A stretch of DNA of 64,000 nucleotides, taken from an uncultured Pseudomonadota bacterium. GTDB taxonomy: Bacteria; Myxococcota_A; UBA796; GCA-2862545. This document shows, piece after piece, positions 42,068-51,455 of the stretch. The position numbers and the translations under genes are program-made. Location of the stretch: NCBI GenBank assembly GCA_913061235.1, contig CAJXTB010000015.1, forward strand, positions 62,001-126,000. The letters are read 5' to 3'. Under the pieces are notes generated by a model, which saw only the letters and a list, made by a program, of their open reading frames with translations, was not told the DNA's origin and did not search any database. The stretch's first letter is position 1. Every line of letters begins with the position of its first letter.

Positions 42068-43825
42068 CTACCGCCCTGCCCGCACCACGCGTCCCGGGCG
42101 AGTACCGGTCAGCTCATCGTTGCGCAGAGTCACAACACCGTTGACCAGCGTAGCTAAGTAGCCTGTCGCTGGCTGCAGCAAGCGCTTTCCCCCTGCCGGA
42201 AGGTCTGCAGTCAACCGCGGACGACCGAGCTGTAGCCGCTCAAAGTCAATGACGTTGATGTCTGCGCGGCGGCCTACTTCGAGAAGGCCCCGGTCGGTCA
42301 GTCCCATGAAGTTGGCCGTGTCGAAGGTCTGCTTCTTCACGAGCTGTTCGAGAGCAATGCGACCGGTTGGACGGTCGCGGCCCCAGTAGGACAACAGCGT
42401 TGTCGGGAAGGTCGCGTCACACACTGTGCCAACGTGTGCGCCACCATCGGACAGCCCACACAGGGACATGGGATGGGTGAGCATCTCCCGAACACTGTCC
42501 AGGTTCATGTGTGTGTAGTTGTACAGCGGGAAGTAGATGAGCTGCTCGCCGTCGTTCTCCAGCATCATGTCGTACAGCATGGCCATTGGCGTGATGCCGC
42601 GGGCTTGTGCCTCCATGTAGGCACTGTCTTCCACCTTCGGCTCGTAGTCCGGTGGACTTCCTAGGCGGAACATCCGCATGGACAGCATGTCGATGGCTGC
42701 CAAGAGCTGGTCCGCCAAGGCAGGGAGCTTGCTGCCATCTCCGGCGACGGGCTCATGCGTCTCGGACAGAATGGCTGCCTTGATCTCATCACGCTTCAGC
42801 TCGGCAACCAGCTCGCTCGGCGGCAGGTGAGAGAGCTTCTTGAAGGTCGGGAAGCCCATGAACGGATGGAAGGTGGCTTGAAGGCCCAGCAGCACGCCAA
42901 TCGGACGTGGAGCGACCTGAACATGCATGTTCAAGCCCTTGGCATTCGCCGCTTCTACCCGTCGCAAAATCTGCTTCCACTGGCCCGGCGCTTGGTCGCG
43001 CTGCATCAGTGAGATGGACATCTTGTGCCCGTCTGCATGGGCGGCCATGGCCTCCAGCATGTCGAACTCAGGGTCGAAACGGTCCCAGGAGTCCTGAAGG
43101 TCAAAGTCGCTAACTGCCTGAATGACGCCATGACCCAGGCCCTTGAGGGACTCGGCTAGGCCAATCAGCTCACGCAAGGAGGCTTCACTGGCTGGGGTGA
43201 AGTCGCCATCTGCGGTGCGGTGGTTGTCTGAGCGACCGGTGCTGACGCCAAAGGCTCCCGCAATGATGCCCTCACGAGTGAGCTTGCGCATCATGTCGAC
43301 GTCTGCTTCGGTAGCATCTTCGCCAGCAACCGCTCGGTCGCCCATTACGTAGACTCGCAGCGCATCATGCGGGACGTGAGTGCCGAGATCGATGGTGTGC
43401 GGCAGCGCATCGAGTGCGTCCATGTACTCGGGGAAAGACTCCCAGGTCCACGGAATGCCCTCGGCAAGGGCCGTACCGGGGATGTCTTCCACGCCTTCCA
43501 TCAGCCGAACGAGGCGGTCTCTGTCCGTGGGTCGAACCGGGGCGAACCCTACGCCACAGCTGCCCATGATGGCGGTGGTGACACCGTGCATGGACGACGG
43601 CGCCATCTCCTCGTCCCAGCTCGCTTGGCCGTCGTAGTGGGTGTGAATGTCCACGAAGCCCGGGGTGACCAGCGCTCCGTCTGCATTGATGACCTGGTCA
43701 GCGGTGTCCGGCACCTCGCCCATGGCCACAATGCGGCCGTCCTTGATGCCGATGTCCGCACGCACACTGGCGTTGCCGCTGCCGTCGACAACTGTGCCCC
43801 CAACAATCTTCAGGTCCAGTCCCAT
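42068..43825 (-). CDS. N-acyl-D-amino-acid deacylase (D-aminoacylase) family amidohydrolase
   Basis: A 585-residue amidohydrolase. The N-terminal beta sandwich (KIVGGTVVDGSGN, VTPGFVDIHTHYDGQ) and the metal site HTHYD are typical, with GLSDGGAHVG near 450 supplying the catalytic Asp and ADINVID in the C-terminal sandwich. The family removes acyl groups from N-acyl-D-amino acids, though many members act on other cyclic amides. Forms a unit with the hydrolase at 41251. Confidence 0.85.
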   Translation of the reverse strand: MGLDLKIVGGTVVDGSGNASVRADIGIKDGRIVAMGEVPDTADQVINADGALVTPGFVDIHTHYDGQASWDEEMAPSSMHGVTTAIMGSCGVGFAPVRPTDRDRLVRLMEGVEDIPGTALAEGIPWTWESFPEYMDALDALPHTIDLGTHVPHDALRVYVMGDRAVAGEDATEADVDMMRKLTREGIIAGAFGVSTGRSDNHRTADGDFTPASEASLRELIGLAESLKGLGHGVIQAVSDFDLQDSWDRFDPEFDMLEAMAAHADGHKMSISLMQRDQAPGQWKQILRRVEAANAKGLNMHVQVAPRPIGVLLGLQATFHPFMGFPTFKKLSHLPPSELVAELKRDEIKAAILSETHEPVAGDGSKLPALADQLLAAIDMLSMRMFRLGSPPDYEPKVEDSAYMEAQARGITPMAMLYDMMLENDGEQLIYFPLYNYTHMNLDSVREMLTHPMSLCGLSDGGAHVGTVCDATFPTTLLSYWGRDRPTGRIALEQLVKKQTFDTANFMGLTDRGLLEVGRRADINVIDFERLQLGRPRLTADLPAGGKRLLQPATGYLATLVNGVVTLRNDELTGTRPGRVVRAGR

Positions 43826-43860
43826 TCGTACTCCAAGTCAAGCGATTGTTTGCGCGCCAT

Positions 43861-44778
43861 TCAGGCAGCAGAAGGTAGCGCACTGGGCGGGTTTCGGCGC
43901 CAAATCCCGGCCAAGATGAGGCCCGCAATAATGTGCCAGATACCCCACCACGCCGCAACAACGGCCATTCCACCGAGACCGCCGAAGAAGCCAAAGATGA
44001 GGACCAGCCCTAAGCCCGAGTTCTGGATCCCAACTTCGATCGACAGAGCCCGTCGGTCCGCTTCCGGCAGCCGCAGCAGACGTCCTGCCGAGTACCCCAG
44101 TGTGAGTCCAACAGCGTTGAGCACGGCAACGGGCACAAAGACATCGCCAATGACGGTAAAAAAGGCGTCTATGTTGGACGAAAAAGCAAGTGCAATCAGC
44201 GCAACAAAGAAGACTAGCGACAGCACTGTCATGATGGGCTTGAGTCGCTTGGCCACCTTCGGCAACCACTGGCGGGTCGACATTCCCAGAGCGACGGGCA
44301 CCACCAACAGCAGCGCCACGGTCCCAGCCATGTCGCTTGGGCTCAACGAAAAGTCCTGCAACAGTGCCGCGGTTTCAGGGCTTCGGCTGCCCCAAAAAGC
44401 AAGATTAAACGGGGTGGTCACGACTGCTGCCAGCGTGGAGATGGCGGTCATGCCTACGCTGACCTCGACTCGGCCCCGCGCGAACTGGGTCAGCCAGTTG
44501 CTGACGTTGCCCCCAGGACACGCCGCAACGAGCATCATGCCGAGAGCCATGCTGGGTGTCGGCGCCAACCAGAGGGCGAGCGGACAGGCCAGCGCGGGCA
44601 GAATGAGGAACTGGCACACCATGCCAATGAGCGGCGCCTTCGGGTCCTTGACCAGCCGTACAAAGTCCGCCGGTCGCAGCTCAAGAGCCACGCCGAACAT
44701 GATGATGGCAAGCGCGATGTTGAGCGCTTGAAGAGACCCTGCATCGAACTGCAGAGTGAGGGTGTCAACGGGGTGCAA
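43861..44778 (-). CDS. Bile acid:sodium symporter (BASS) family transporter
   Basis: A 305-residue membrane protein with about nine hydrophobic helices. Landmarks are IIMFGVALEL in helix 1-2, ACPGGNVSN in the crossover region and EVGIQNSGLG late in the chain, as in BASS transporters that move organic anions with sodium. I place the start at TTG 44778 (GGAG six bases before); the ATG at 44847 would extend 28 bases into the neighbouring gene and add residues that do not look like a membrane-protein N-terminus. Follows the D-aminoacylase operon on the same strand. Confidence 0.78.
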   Translation of the reverse strand: MHPVDTLTLQFDAGSLQALNIALAIIMFGVALELRPADFVRLVKDPKAPLIGMVCQFLILPALACPLALWLAPTPSMALGMMLVAACPGGNVSNWLTQFARGRVEVSVGMTAISTLAAVVTTPFNLAFWGSRSPETAALLQDFSLSPSDMAGTVALLLVVPVALGMSTRQWLPKVAKRLKPIMTVLSLVFFVALIALAFSSNIDAFFTVIGDVFVPVAVLNAVGLTLGYSAGRLLRLPEADRRALSIEVGIQNSGLGLVLIFGFFGGLGGMAVVAAWWGIWHIIAGLILAGIWRRNPPSALPSAA

Positions 44779-44819
44779 GGCGGCTCCAGGGGGCCACCCT
44801 ACCAGGGATGCGCAGACCC

Positions 44820-45691
44820 TTAGGGCAACACAGCGCCAATCTGCCAATGAATGGCGGCCACATCGTTTGTGATGCCGTCACCCGCCGAGCCCGTTCCGTT
44901 GGAGACGTTGCCGACCTCGACCACCGTGTACGCGGCTGTCGCCAACGACGGCAGGTCGTCCAAGGTCAGTGAGAAGAAGTCACTACCGCTCGTGACACCG
45001 CAGTAGATGCTGTCCAAGACATCCCCGTTCTCGCCGACGGTCGTGAACCCGAGGATTACGGCGTTTGCCTGGTTTGTCCAGGACAAGCGCATGCCTGACC
45101 GTCCGACGGATGGTGGCTGGCTGCCCGTCATGTCTGGGTCGGTGATGGTGAGGCGGCTGGGCGTGCTGAACAGCTCAACGCCTCCCATCGTTCCAAAGTC
45201 GGTCTCGACGGTGTTCATGTCGTAGCCACCGGCGTGCCCAAGAGACGTTCCCGCCGGAATGGACATGCCCCAAAAGGGCTCATCCGCCTGGTATGCCAGA
45301 GACAGTTCGGTGCGGCCAGACAAGACAATGGCAGCGGCATCGGGAGACTCTAGGCCGTTGTCGATGCCGCTGTTCACCAGCTCGCTTGCCTGGCAGTTGC
45401 CATCCCCACCCGCGAATCGCGCCAACGCTGAGCGCGCTCCACCATCGATGACGAAGAGAATAGCCGTGCCACCTGTGAGTTCGCCGTCGACCGACCCTTC
45501 CCCCAATAGGTGCCGCGTTGCTCGCCCCACATGACCTGGCCGACAAGGTTCAGCTCGCCTTGGTCAACGTCAGACGAGTCCGACCCGGAAGAACCGTCCA
45601 CGTACGACTCGTAGGGGTCACCCAGGTACGGCCAACAGGCCGACAGCGACAAGGTAAACAGAACAGCGGACAGGGAGCGGAGGTGTGTCAT
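44820..45691 (-). pseudogene. Lipoprotein gene broken by a single-base frameshift
   Basis: The gene starts with a lipoprotein signal peptide (MTHLRSLSAVLF..LSAC) at 45691 and reads in frame to ...QRGTYWG. The rest of the protein (EGSVDGELTGGTAILFVIDGG to the stop at 44820) is in another frame. Adding one G to the G5 run (CCCCC at 45500-45504 on the plus strand) joins both parts into YWGEGSVDG, one uninterrupted lipoprotein of about 290 residues. The body is beta-rich and unassigned. A homopolymer sequencing error and a true frameshift cannot be told apart here. Confidence 0.75.
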
Positions 45692-45724
45692 GGCTCCCGC
45701 ATACCCTGTCATTTGGTCGGTTGT

Positions 45725-46990
45725 CTAACCCTTGTCTGACGTCATCCAGGACCGCACTTTGCTGTGCAGGTCTGTGGCCTCTTGCAGGGCCTTAAGTCGA
45801 CCTAGCACTACATCAACCGCACTGTGAAGGCGCCGAAGTTCGTCCTCAGAACCGACCAATGGCACCGACAGATCGAGCTGTAGCAGCGCAGTGGGGTCTG
45901 GGTTGGCTTCCAGTTGCGAAGCGAGTCCGGCAACGTCCAAGGCACCGTCTTCAACCGGGAGCCACAGGTCCGCGAGCGGTGACACATCGATCTTGGGCTC
46001 GGCGAACTCACAGACAAAGATGCTGCCCTCTTCGGTGGGTTGCACAGCGACCGACCCGCCAGATGCGCGCGCCACAGCAGACAACACAAACAGGTTGGTG
46101 GGAAGCGTAATGCCGTCTGAGGGCGTGTCCGAGACCAGCAGCGCTTGCAGGTCGTCACTGCCGCCCTCTTCCGCAATCAGCAACAGCCGGTCATTCGCGA
46201 GTCCACGCAGACGGTCCAGCGCATGCACAGCCCCAACCGGGATGGGCAGCGCGCCAAGGTCAAGGTCCTCGGCAATCTCCTCGACAGACGCTCGAACGCG
46301 GTCGTCTTGGTAGTAGACGGTATCCGTGTCACGCCAGCGCCACTCAAGCTCCAACCGATGCAGGTGGTGGGGTCGAGGGGGGTCGGGAATCGACGTAGGT
46401 CCGGTGAGCATGACGAGTGCTTCACGCAGATTGCCCATGTCAAAGCGAACGAGGTCGGCGGGTCTGCGCCCAAGGTCCCCATGAGTGCACACGACGAGCG
46501 GGTTGCGGGTTGCCCCAGGAAAGACGTTGTCACCCTTCGTGAGGGTCACCACAAGGGGGTCCAGCGCGGGGTCGTAGCAAGCCACGTCAACGAGGCCCTT
46601 GCGAATGTAAGGCCGCAACACCGAGTCTCGCGCAAGCAGCTGTGCCGTCCGTTTGTCCGGATCGGTGACGACGACACGGAAACGAACCGGGCTCGAGGCT
46701 TCCAGCAAGGTGGTGCACAGCTCCCGCGAATACTCGCCAGATCCCGCGGAGAGCTCAACAACGTCCACTGTATCCGTCAGATCCAGCTCGCGACTCTTTG
46801 CCCACACCAGCAACGCCTTGGCGGCACGTGTTCCTGCACCAGGCGGTGTGCCTACAGCATCGGGCGGAACCAGACGCCAGAGGATGGAACCGGACAACGC
46901 GGCACCGGCCTCCACCGTCCGGATGGAGGCACGGTAGTCACCAGAGGAGCCCGCTTTGGGCCCGGAAACGCGAAGGCGAATGGTCAGCAT
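45725..46990 (-). CDS. SAM-dependent methyltransferase-like protein
   Basis: A 421-residue protein. VDVVELSAGSGEYSREL (near 75-90) looks like methyltransferase motif I, with VVVTDPDKRTAQLLARD as the motif II acidic strand, and a later VVCTHGDLG. The C-terminal 150 residues have no clear match. Cytoplasmic, no signal peptide. Substrate unknown; the methyltransferase reading rests on motif I. Confidence 0.6.
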   Translation of the reverse strand: MLTIRLRVSGPKAGSSGDYRASIRTVEAGAALSGSILWRLVPPDAVGTPPGAGTRAAKALLVWAKSRELDLTDTVDVVELSAGSGEYSRELCTTLLEASSPVRFRVVVTDPDKRTAQLLARDSVLRPYIRKGLVDVACYDPALDPLVVTLTKGDNVFPGATRNPLVVCTHGDLGRRPADLVRFDMGNLREALVMLTGPTSIPDPPRPHHLHRLELEWRWRDTDTVYYQDDRVRASVEEIAEDLDLGALPIPVGAVHALDRLRGLANDRLLLIAEEGGSDDLQALLVSDTPSDGITLPTNLFVLSAVARASGGSVAVQPTEEGSIFVCEFAEPKIDVSPLADLWLPVEDGALDVAGLASQLEANPDPTALLQLDLSVPLVGSEDELRRLHSAVDVVLGRLKALQEATDLHSKVRSWMTSDKG

Positions 46991-47030
46991 CGTTCAGCCC
47001 TAACGTGCTAGAGCGCGCGCGGAGGTATGG

Positions 47031-48113
47031 ATGGACCCGTCAAGCTTCGAGGCATTCAGCGAAGACCTACAGACCGAGTCCGGGCGCCAAGCTCGCTTGG
47101 ATAGGCGCGGTCAACCCTTCCACGTTCTGCGCAGCCAGCAGTTCAGCCGACCGGTCATTGAGCGACTATGTCAGACGGCAACGGCGATTCGTCGGCTCGA
47201 CCGCGATGTGACAGGACGCGCCTTCCTGCGCGGCATTCTGCCCGGTCACCGGGTCTTGTGCCTGTTCGCACAGCCGTCCACGCGCACAGCAGAGAGCTTT
47301 GTTGCCGCCAGCGAGAAGCTGGGCGCCACAGCACGGGTCATCAACGACCTGCGCTTGTCGAGCTTTGCCAAGGGCGAGACCGTCGAAGATGCCGTCCGAG
47401 TGCTGTCGAGCTTCTACGACACCCTCGTCACCCGCCATGGAGATGACGCCTTCGCTGAGCGCGCCGCATGGGCACTGTCCGCGTCGGGCAGACCCATTCC
47501 AGTGGTCTCAGGCGGAAGTGGAACCACACAACATCCGACCCAAGCTCTGCTGGACGTGTACACGCTTCAGCGCACCCTGGAGCGCCGCGGCGGCATTGAC
47601 GGAAAGCGAATCTTGCTCGTGGGAGACATTGGTCGCAACCGAACAGCGCGGTCATTAGCCATGCTGCTGTCACGGTTCGACATCACGGATATTGATGTGG
47701 CCTGTGTGCCCAAGCACCAACCCGAGCCCGCCTTCCGCCAGCATTTTGATGACTGTGGCATCCGTCTGAATCGCCACAACTCGCTGGACGATGCCATCCG
47801 CACACTCGGCCACAACCTAGACGCGCTGTACATGACTCGGTTGCAGCAGGAGTGGGACGGTGAAGGTCAGCCCCTAGGCACCCACCCAGACTTTGTGCTT
47901 GAGCCACGCTTTCGCTCGCTTCTACGCGACGACTGCGCAATCTTGCACCCGCTGCCACGCGTCAACGAGCTTCCCGATTCGTGGGAAGACCATGCTGGCT
48001 TTGTGGTCTGGCGCCAGGTTCGCAACGGCATGTGGCTACGCGCGGCGTTGCTCGCCACCATCCACGGGGCTGACGCTGAGATCTTGGCCCGCTCCGGCAG
48101 ACAAGCGGTCTGA
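47031..48113 (+). CDS. Aspartate carbamoyltransferase-like enzyme
   Basis: A 360-residue transcarbamylase. Carbamoyl-phosphate site PSTRTAESF (STRT intact; the second Arg of the usual STRTR is Ala), KGET, then GGSGTTQHPTQALLDVYTL and HPLPRVNEL match ATCase rather than ornithine transcarbamylase. It would make N-carbamoyl-aspartate, the first step of pyrimidine synthesis. GGAGG six bases before the ATG. No other pyr gene lies near, and the altered second Arg leaves open a different amino substrate. Confidence 0.82.
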   Translation: MDPSSFEAFSEDLQTESGRQARLDRRGQPFHVLRSQQFSRPVIERLCQTATAIRRLDRDVTGRAFLRGILPGHRVLCLFAQPSTRTAESFVAASEKLGATARVINDLRLSSFAKGETVEDAVRVLSSFYDTLVTRHGDDAFAERAAWALSASGRPIPVVSGGSGTTQHPTQALLDVYTLQRTLERRGGIDGKRILLVGDIGRNRTARSLAMLLSRFDITDIDVACVPKHQPEPAFRQHFDDCGIRLNRHNSLDDAIRTLGHNLDALYMTRLQQEWDGEGQPLGTHPDFVLEPRFRSLLRDDCAILHPLPRVNELPDSWEDHAGFVVWRQVRNGMWLRAALLATIHGADAEILARSGRQAV

Positions 48114-48374
48114 CCATTCCGGGTGCCGCTCAAAGGCGTACTCAACATACGAGCAGTCCGGCACCACAACCCAGTCTCGATTCCGAGCAACCCGAACGGC
48201 AGACGCGACCAAGGTCTCCGCAACGCCGCGCCCGCGCAGACGGGGCTCGACCCACGTTTGGTTCACGACGACCTGCCGGTCCTGACGGGTGTAGGTCAAC
48301 TCTCCAACGCGACGGCCGCCGCGCTGCACCACAAACGCTCCCCCATTGTCTGTTCCGATGTGTGCAATATCCAT
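48036..48374 (-). CDS. Small GNAT-like N-acetyltransferase (NATD1/YidJ type)
   Basis: A 112-residue protein with RLRGRGVAETLV as acetyl-CoA loop and VPDCSYVEYAFERHPEW near the end, the pattern of the short NATD1/DUF GNAT family. GGAGG lies before its ATG. Its 3' end overlaps the carbamoyltransferase gene by 78 bases on the opposite strand; both frames look coding. Confidence 0.82.
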   Translation of the reverse strand: MDIAHIGTDNGGAFVVQRGGRRVGELTYTRQDRQVVVNQTWVEPRLRGRGVAETLVASAVRVARNRDWVVVPDCSYVEYAFERHPEWSDRLSAGAGQDLSVSPVDGGEQRRA

Positions 48375-48511
48375 AGGAGGGTCCTCCAGTTTCCGCCGAT
48401 TTGGAGTGTACCGAAAGTGGTGCTTCGGAGGAGAAAGAAAATGTCGCCACTGGTCATTGAGCGACGGAGAGACGGCTCGGCGTTAAGACCGCCCACTTTC
48501 GGGAGTCGGAC

Positions 48512-50362
48512 GTGCTGATCGCGGCAATCATCGCCCTATTCGTTGGGGTCGCCATTGTTCCGCTGGTCCGCGGGCGACGCCTTGCACTCGCCGCACTCGA
48601 CGGATTCGTCCTGACAGCGCTCGCTGGGCTGTTGCTGGTTCATGTGATCCCCGAGAGCATCCATGAGGCCGGTTTTTGGGCCGTCATCATGGTGGTCGCC
48701 GGCGTCTTCTTGCCACGACTGCTCGAAGGCGGAACCCACTCGCATGAGGCCAATCACAAAGAACCGTGGAGCATCCTGACCGTCGCATCCCTGGGCTTGT
48801 TGGTCCATGCATTCTTAGACGGAGGAGCGCTGTCAATTGATGCGCTGCATCTCCACGACTCGGATGCGCTGACGCTCGGCGTGGTCCTTCATCGTCTGCC
48901 TATGGGCATGATTATCGGCCTTTTGGGTTCGAAGGGCCGCCGCTGGCTGCCGTGGGCTGTCGCTAGTGCTGTGGGTGTCGCCACCATCGGCGGCTACCAA
49001 GCGGGTCTCGAAGCCCTTCCAGCAATGGGCATCACGGGTCTGGCCCTGATGCAAGCGTTGGTCGCAGGCACCCTCGGCCACGTTGTTCTAGAGCGCGCCC
49101 CAGACCTGTCGGACAACACCCAATCGGGGAGACGAGCATCCGCACTCGGAGCGCTGGCGGGAATCGGCCTTAGCGTCGGCCTCTTGTTCGTTCACGGACA
49201 CAGCGGCGGTCCGACTCTGGCCATGCAGGCGGCGACAGCGTTGCTCGACTTGCTGTTGGAGTCCGCCCCTGCCCTGCTCATCGCCTTTGCCGGTGCTGGC
49301 CTGCTGACAGCCACTCTACGCGGTGAGCCCTTGAAGTGGATTGCACGCGGCTCGGCACCGACCCAAGCGCTCAAGGGTATGGCTGTCGGACTGCCTGTAC
49401 CGGTCTGCTCCTGCGGTGTATTGCCCATCTACCAGACCCTGATTGCACGGGGTGTCCCGGCGTCAGCGGCACTCGCGTTCTTGGTGGCCACACCAGAGCT
49501 CGGGATCGATGCTCTACTCATCTCCATTCCACTGCTCGGCGGCTCTCTGACCCTCGCCCGACTGCTTGCGGCCGCCGTTGTCGCGTGGTTGACGGGTGTG
49601 CTGTTGGGGGCGTGGTTACCGGCCAAGCACTCTCATGCAGAGGCAAAGCCCGAAGACGACCGTCCCCTCGCAGTCCGCATGCGGGCTGGAATGGTCTGGT
49701 CCGTCACCGAGCTCGCTGACCACCTGCTGCCGTGGATGGCTGTGGGACTCGCGGTCGCCGCAATCGCAACCCCGCTTCTCGCAACCGACGCTCTGGTTGG
49801 TCTGCCGCGGTGGGCACAAGTCCCAGCAGCCGTGCTCATTGGACTGCCAGTGTACGTGTGTGCGTCAGGGTCCACGCCTATCGCTGCGGTTCTGCTCCAC
49901 AAGGGCTTGTCGCCCGGCGCCGCCCTCGCATTCTTACTCGCCGGACCCGCCACCAACGCCACGACCTTTGGTGTGCTGCGCGGCGAGTTCGGTACCCGGG
50001 CAGCCATTGCATTCGGCGTTGTCGTTGGCGGTGGCGCCATGCTCGCAGGCTTCGCCGTAGACGCCATTTTCGTCCGCTTTACCCTAGACGTTGCAGCCGC
50101 AGCAGACACGCATGCACACGGTTGGGTGTCGTGGACTGCACTCGGTGGACTCGCTCTGTTGGCTCTCGGCTCTCTGTTCCGCCAGGGTCCCCGAGGATGG
50201 CTCGGCCAACTTTGGGGAGACGGTCACAGTCACGACCATGGCGACCACGACCACAGCCACCACGACCATGCGCACGAACACGACCATGCGCACGAACACG
50301 ACCATACGCACGAACACGACCATGCGCACGAACACGACCATGCGCACGAGCACGACCACTAG
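48512..50362 (+). CDS. ZIP-like / ArsP-SO_0444-type permease fusion with His-repeat tail
   Basis: A 616-residue membrane protein in three parts. Residues about 1-225 are a ZIP-like unit (VIPESIHE, a THSHEANH loop, VVLHRLPMGMIIG, HVVLERAPD). Residues about 235-560 are a permease of the DUF318/ArsP and SO_0444 Cu/Zn efflux type, with GLPVPVCSCGVLPIYQ and its second-half counterpart VYVCASGSTPIAAVLL. The C-terminus is a tail of HDHAHE-type repeats encoded by 18-bp DNA repeats. GTG start with GGGAG. Probably exports or balances zinc, copper or cobalt, with the tail buffering metal. Confidence 0.82.
   Translation: MLIAAIIALFVGVAIVPLVRGRRLALAALDGFVLTALAGLLLVHVIPESIHEAGFWAVIMVVAGVFLPRLLEGGTHSHEANHKEPWSILTVASLGLLVHAFLDGGALSIDALHLHDSDALTLGVVLHRLPMGMIIGLLGSKGRRWLPWAVASAVGVATIGGYQAGLEALPAMGITGLALMQALVAGTLGHVVLERAPDLSDNTQSGRRASALGALAGIGLSVGLLFVHGHSGGPTLAMQAATALLDLLLESAPALLIAFAGAGLLTATLRGEPLKWIARGSAPTQALKGMAVGLPVPVCSCGVLPIYQTLIARGVPASAALAFLVATPELGIDALLISIPLLGGSLTLARLLAAAVVAWLTGVLLGAWLPAKHSHAEAKPEDDRPLAVRMRAGMVWSVTELADHLLPWMAVGLAVAAIATPLLATDALVGLPRWAQVPAAVLIGLPVYVCASGSTPIAAVLLHKGLSPGAALAFLLAGPATNATTFGVLRGEFGTRAAIAFGVVVGGGAMLAGFAVDAIFVRFTLDVAAAADTHAHGWVSWTALGGLALLALGSLFRQGPRGWLGQLWGDGHSHDHGDHDHSHHDHAHEHDHAHEHDHTHEHDHAHEHDHAHEHDH
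50261..50359. repeat. 18-bp tandem repeats encoding His-rich tail
   Basis: Five copies of CACGACCATGCGCACGAA (third copy has ATACGC, last ends GAG) plus a partial unit run to the stop codon. Each encodes HDHAHE. The number of copies, and so of metal-binding histidines, could vary by slippage without shifting the frame. Confidence 0.92.
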
Positions 50363-51423
50363 GCCGAGGCGGCACCCAGCTCTACAAGTTGGTGAGCGAC
50401 TTCCACAACAAGCGCCAACGATGCCCCAACTGATGCGGCAATCTCGTCCAGGCTTCGCTTGCCGTCCAGAGAGTGCAACACTTCGACTGCGGCGGGATGA
50501 ACGTAGACCGCGCGGTAAGGGCCGTCCCACACAAGAACACCCCGTTCCACAACGTTTTCGTCTGCGTCAAGCTTGGGAATGATGAGCCCGTCAGCAACAG
50601 CTTTCGGGAACGGACCGGCCACGCCAGGAGGGGCATCCCCTAGCAGCGTGGACCAGTTTGGAACCTGTCCAGCGACCAATCCAGCCAGTCCATAGGTGTC
50701 CATGGCGGTCTGATTCGGCAGCAGGTTGCGCAGCTGGTCGTGGGCAGCAAGGCCATCTGCCCCTGTCGGGACGAAGCTCTCAAACTCGACTGCCACAATG
50801 CCGTCGCTGTCCACCAGCGCCAGAACGTCATCCAGGGTGGCGGCGAGCTTGTCTCCCGGCATGCGGCAGTAGCATGGCAAGTCAACCGGCTCTGCGGGGG
50901 CCATCGGCTGTCCCGTTGCCACACAGACCGCAGGTGCCCCATCCCGTGGCCCACGAGCCACCACACCGTAATTCACCTGCGGGTCGAGCTGTTGCCGCAT
51001 CCACTCCTCATCCGGCAGCGGCCATCGCCGATCTACCGTGCGCGGCCAGCCCAAGACCGGGGCCAAGACTTCCGTTGCCCGCGACAACACCGCAAGTGCA
51101 TCGCCATTGGGGCCCCGCTTCCAGGCCTCACGCGCATCCTCAATGAGGGCGCCCAGCGGGTAAGTGTCGAGCAATGCGATGACATGTTCGGCGGCAGCAG
51201 CGACCTGGTAGGGCGTCTTACCGGCTCGCAAGACGGCATCCGCCAACACTCGGCGTACCGGCCCCACGTACATGCTGCGCACGTACAAGGCATCTCGAAG
51301 CCGGATTCCAAGGTCTACGGTCCCAATCGGCTCGGTTCCGTGCGGCGGAAACGGTCCCGGCGGATACAGCGGTGTCCAGTCGGCGCTAGAAATGGTGACC
51401 TCTACAATGCAACCCCATACCAC
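50359..51423 (-). CDS. Protein of unknown function with PqqD-like C-terminus
   Basis: A 354-residue cytoplasmic protein. The end (YVHPAAVEVLHSLDGKRSLDEIAASVGASLALVVEVAHQLVELG) resembles a PqqD-like winged-helix module that binds peptides. The middle has CYCRMPGDKLAATLDDVLALVDSDG. No family for the rest. Its stop shares CTAG with the stop of the transporter gene. The start ATG at 51423 has only a weak ribosome site. Confidence 0.6.
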   Translation of the reverse strand: MVWGCIVEVTISSADWTPLYPPGPFPPHGTEPIGTVDLGIRLRDALYVRSMYVGPVRRVLADAVLRAGKTPYQVAAAAEHVIALLDTYPLGALIEDAREAWKRGPNGDALAVLSRATEVLAPVLGWPRTVDRRWPLPDEEWMRQQLDPQVNYGVVARGPRDGAPAVCVATGQPMAPAEPVDLPCYCRMPGDKLAATLDDVLALVDSDGIVAVEFESFVPTGADGLAAHDQLRNLLPNQTAMDTYGLAGLVAGQVPNWSTLLGDAPPGVAGPFPKAVADGLIIPKLDADENVVERGVLVWDGPYRAVYVHPAAVEVLHSLDGKRSLDEIAASVGASLALVVEVAHQLVELGAASA

Positions 51424-51455
51424 GCGCAGCCGGTCGGGCGCGCACAGAGGTCATC

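Noticed and set aside
43367-44731. 454-residue open frame on the plus strand
   Set aside because: Runs through the antisense of the D-aminoacylase and BASS transporter genes, both of which have clear family motifs.
48036-48113. GNAT gene overlap as annotation error
   Set aside because: Both the carbamoyltransferase C-terminus and the GNAT C-terminus look coding, and the overlap is only 78 bases, so I keep both.
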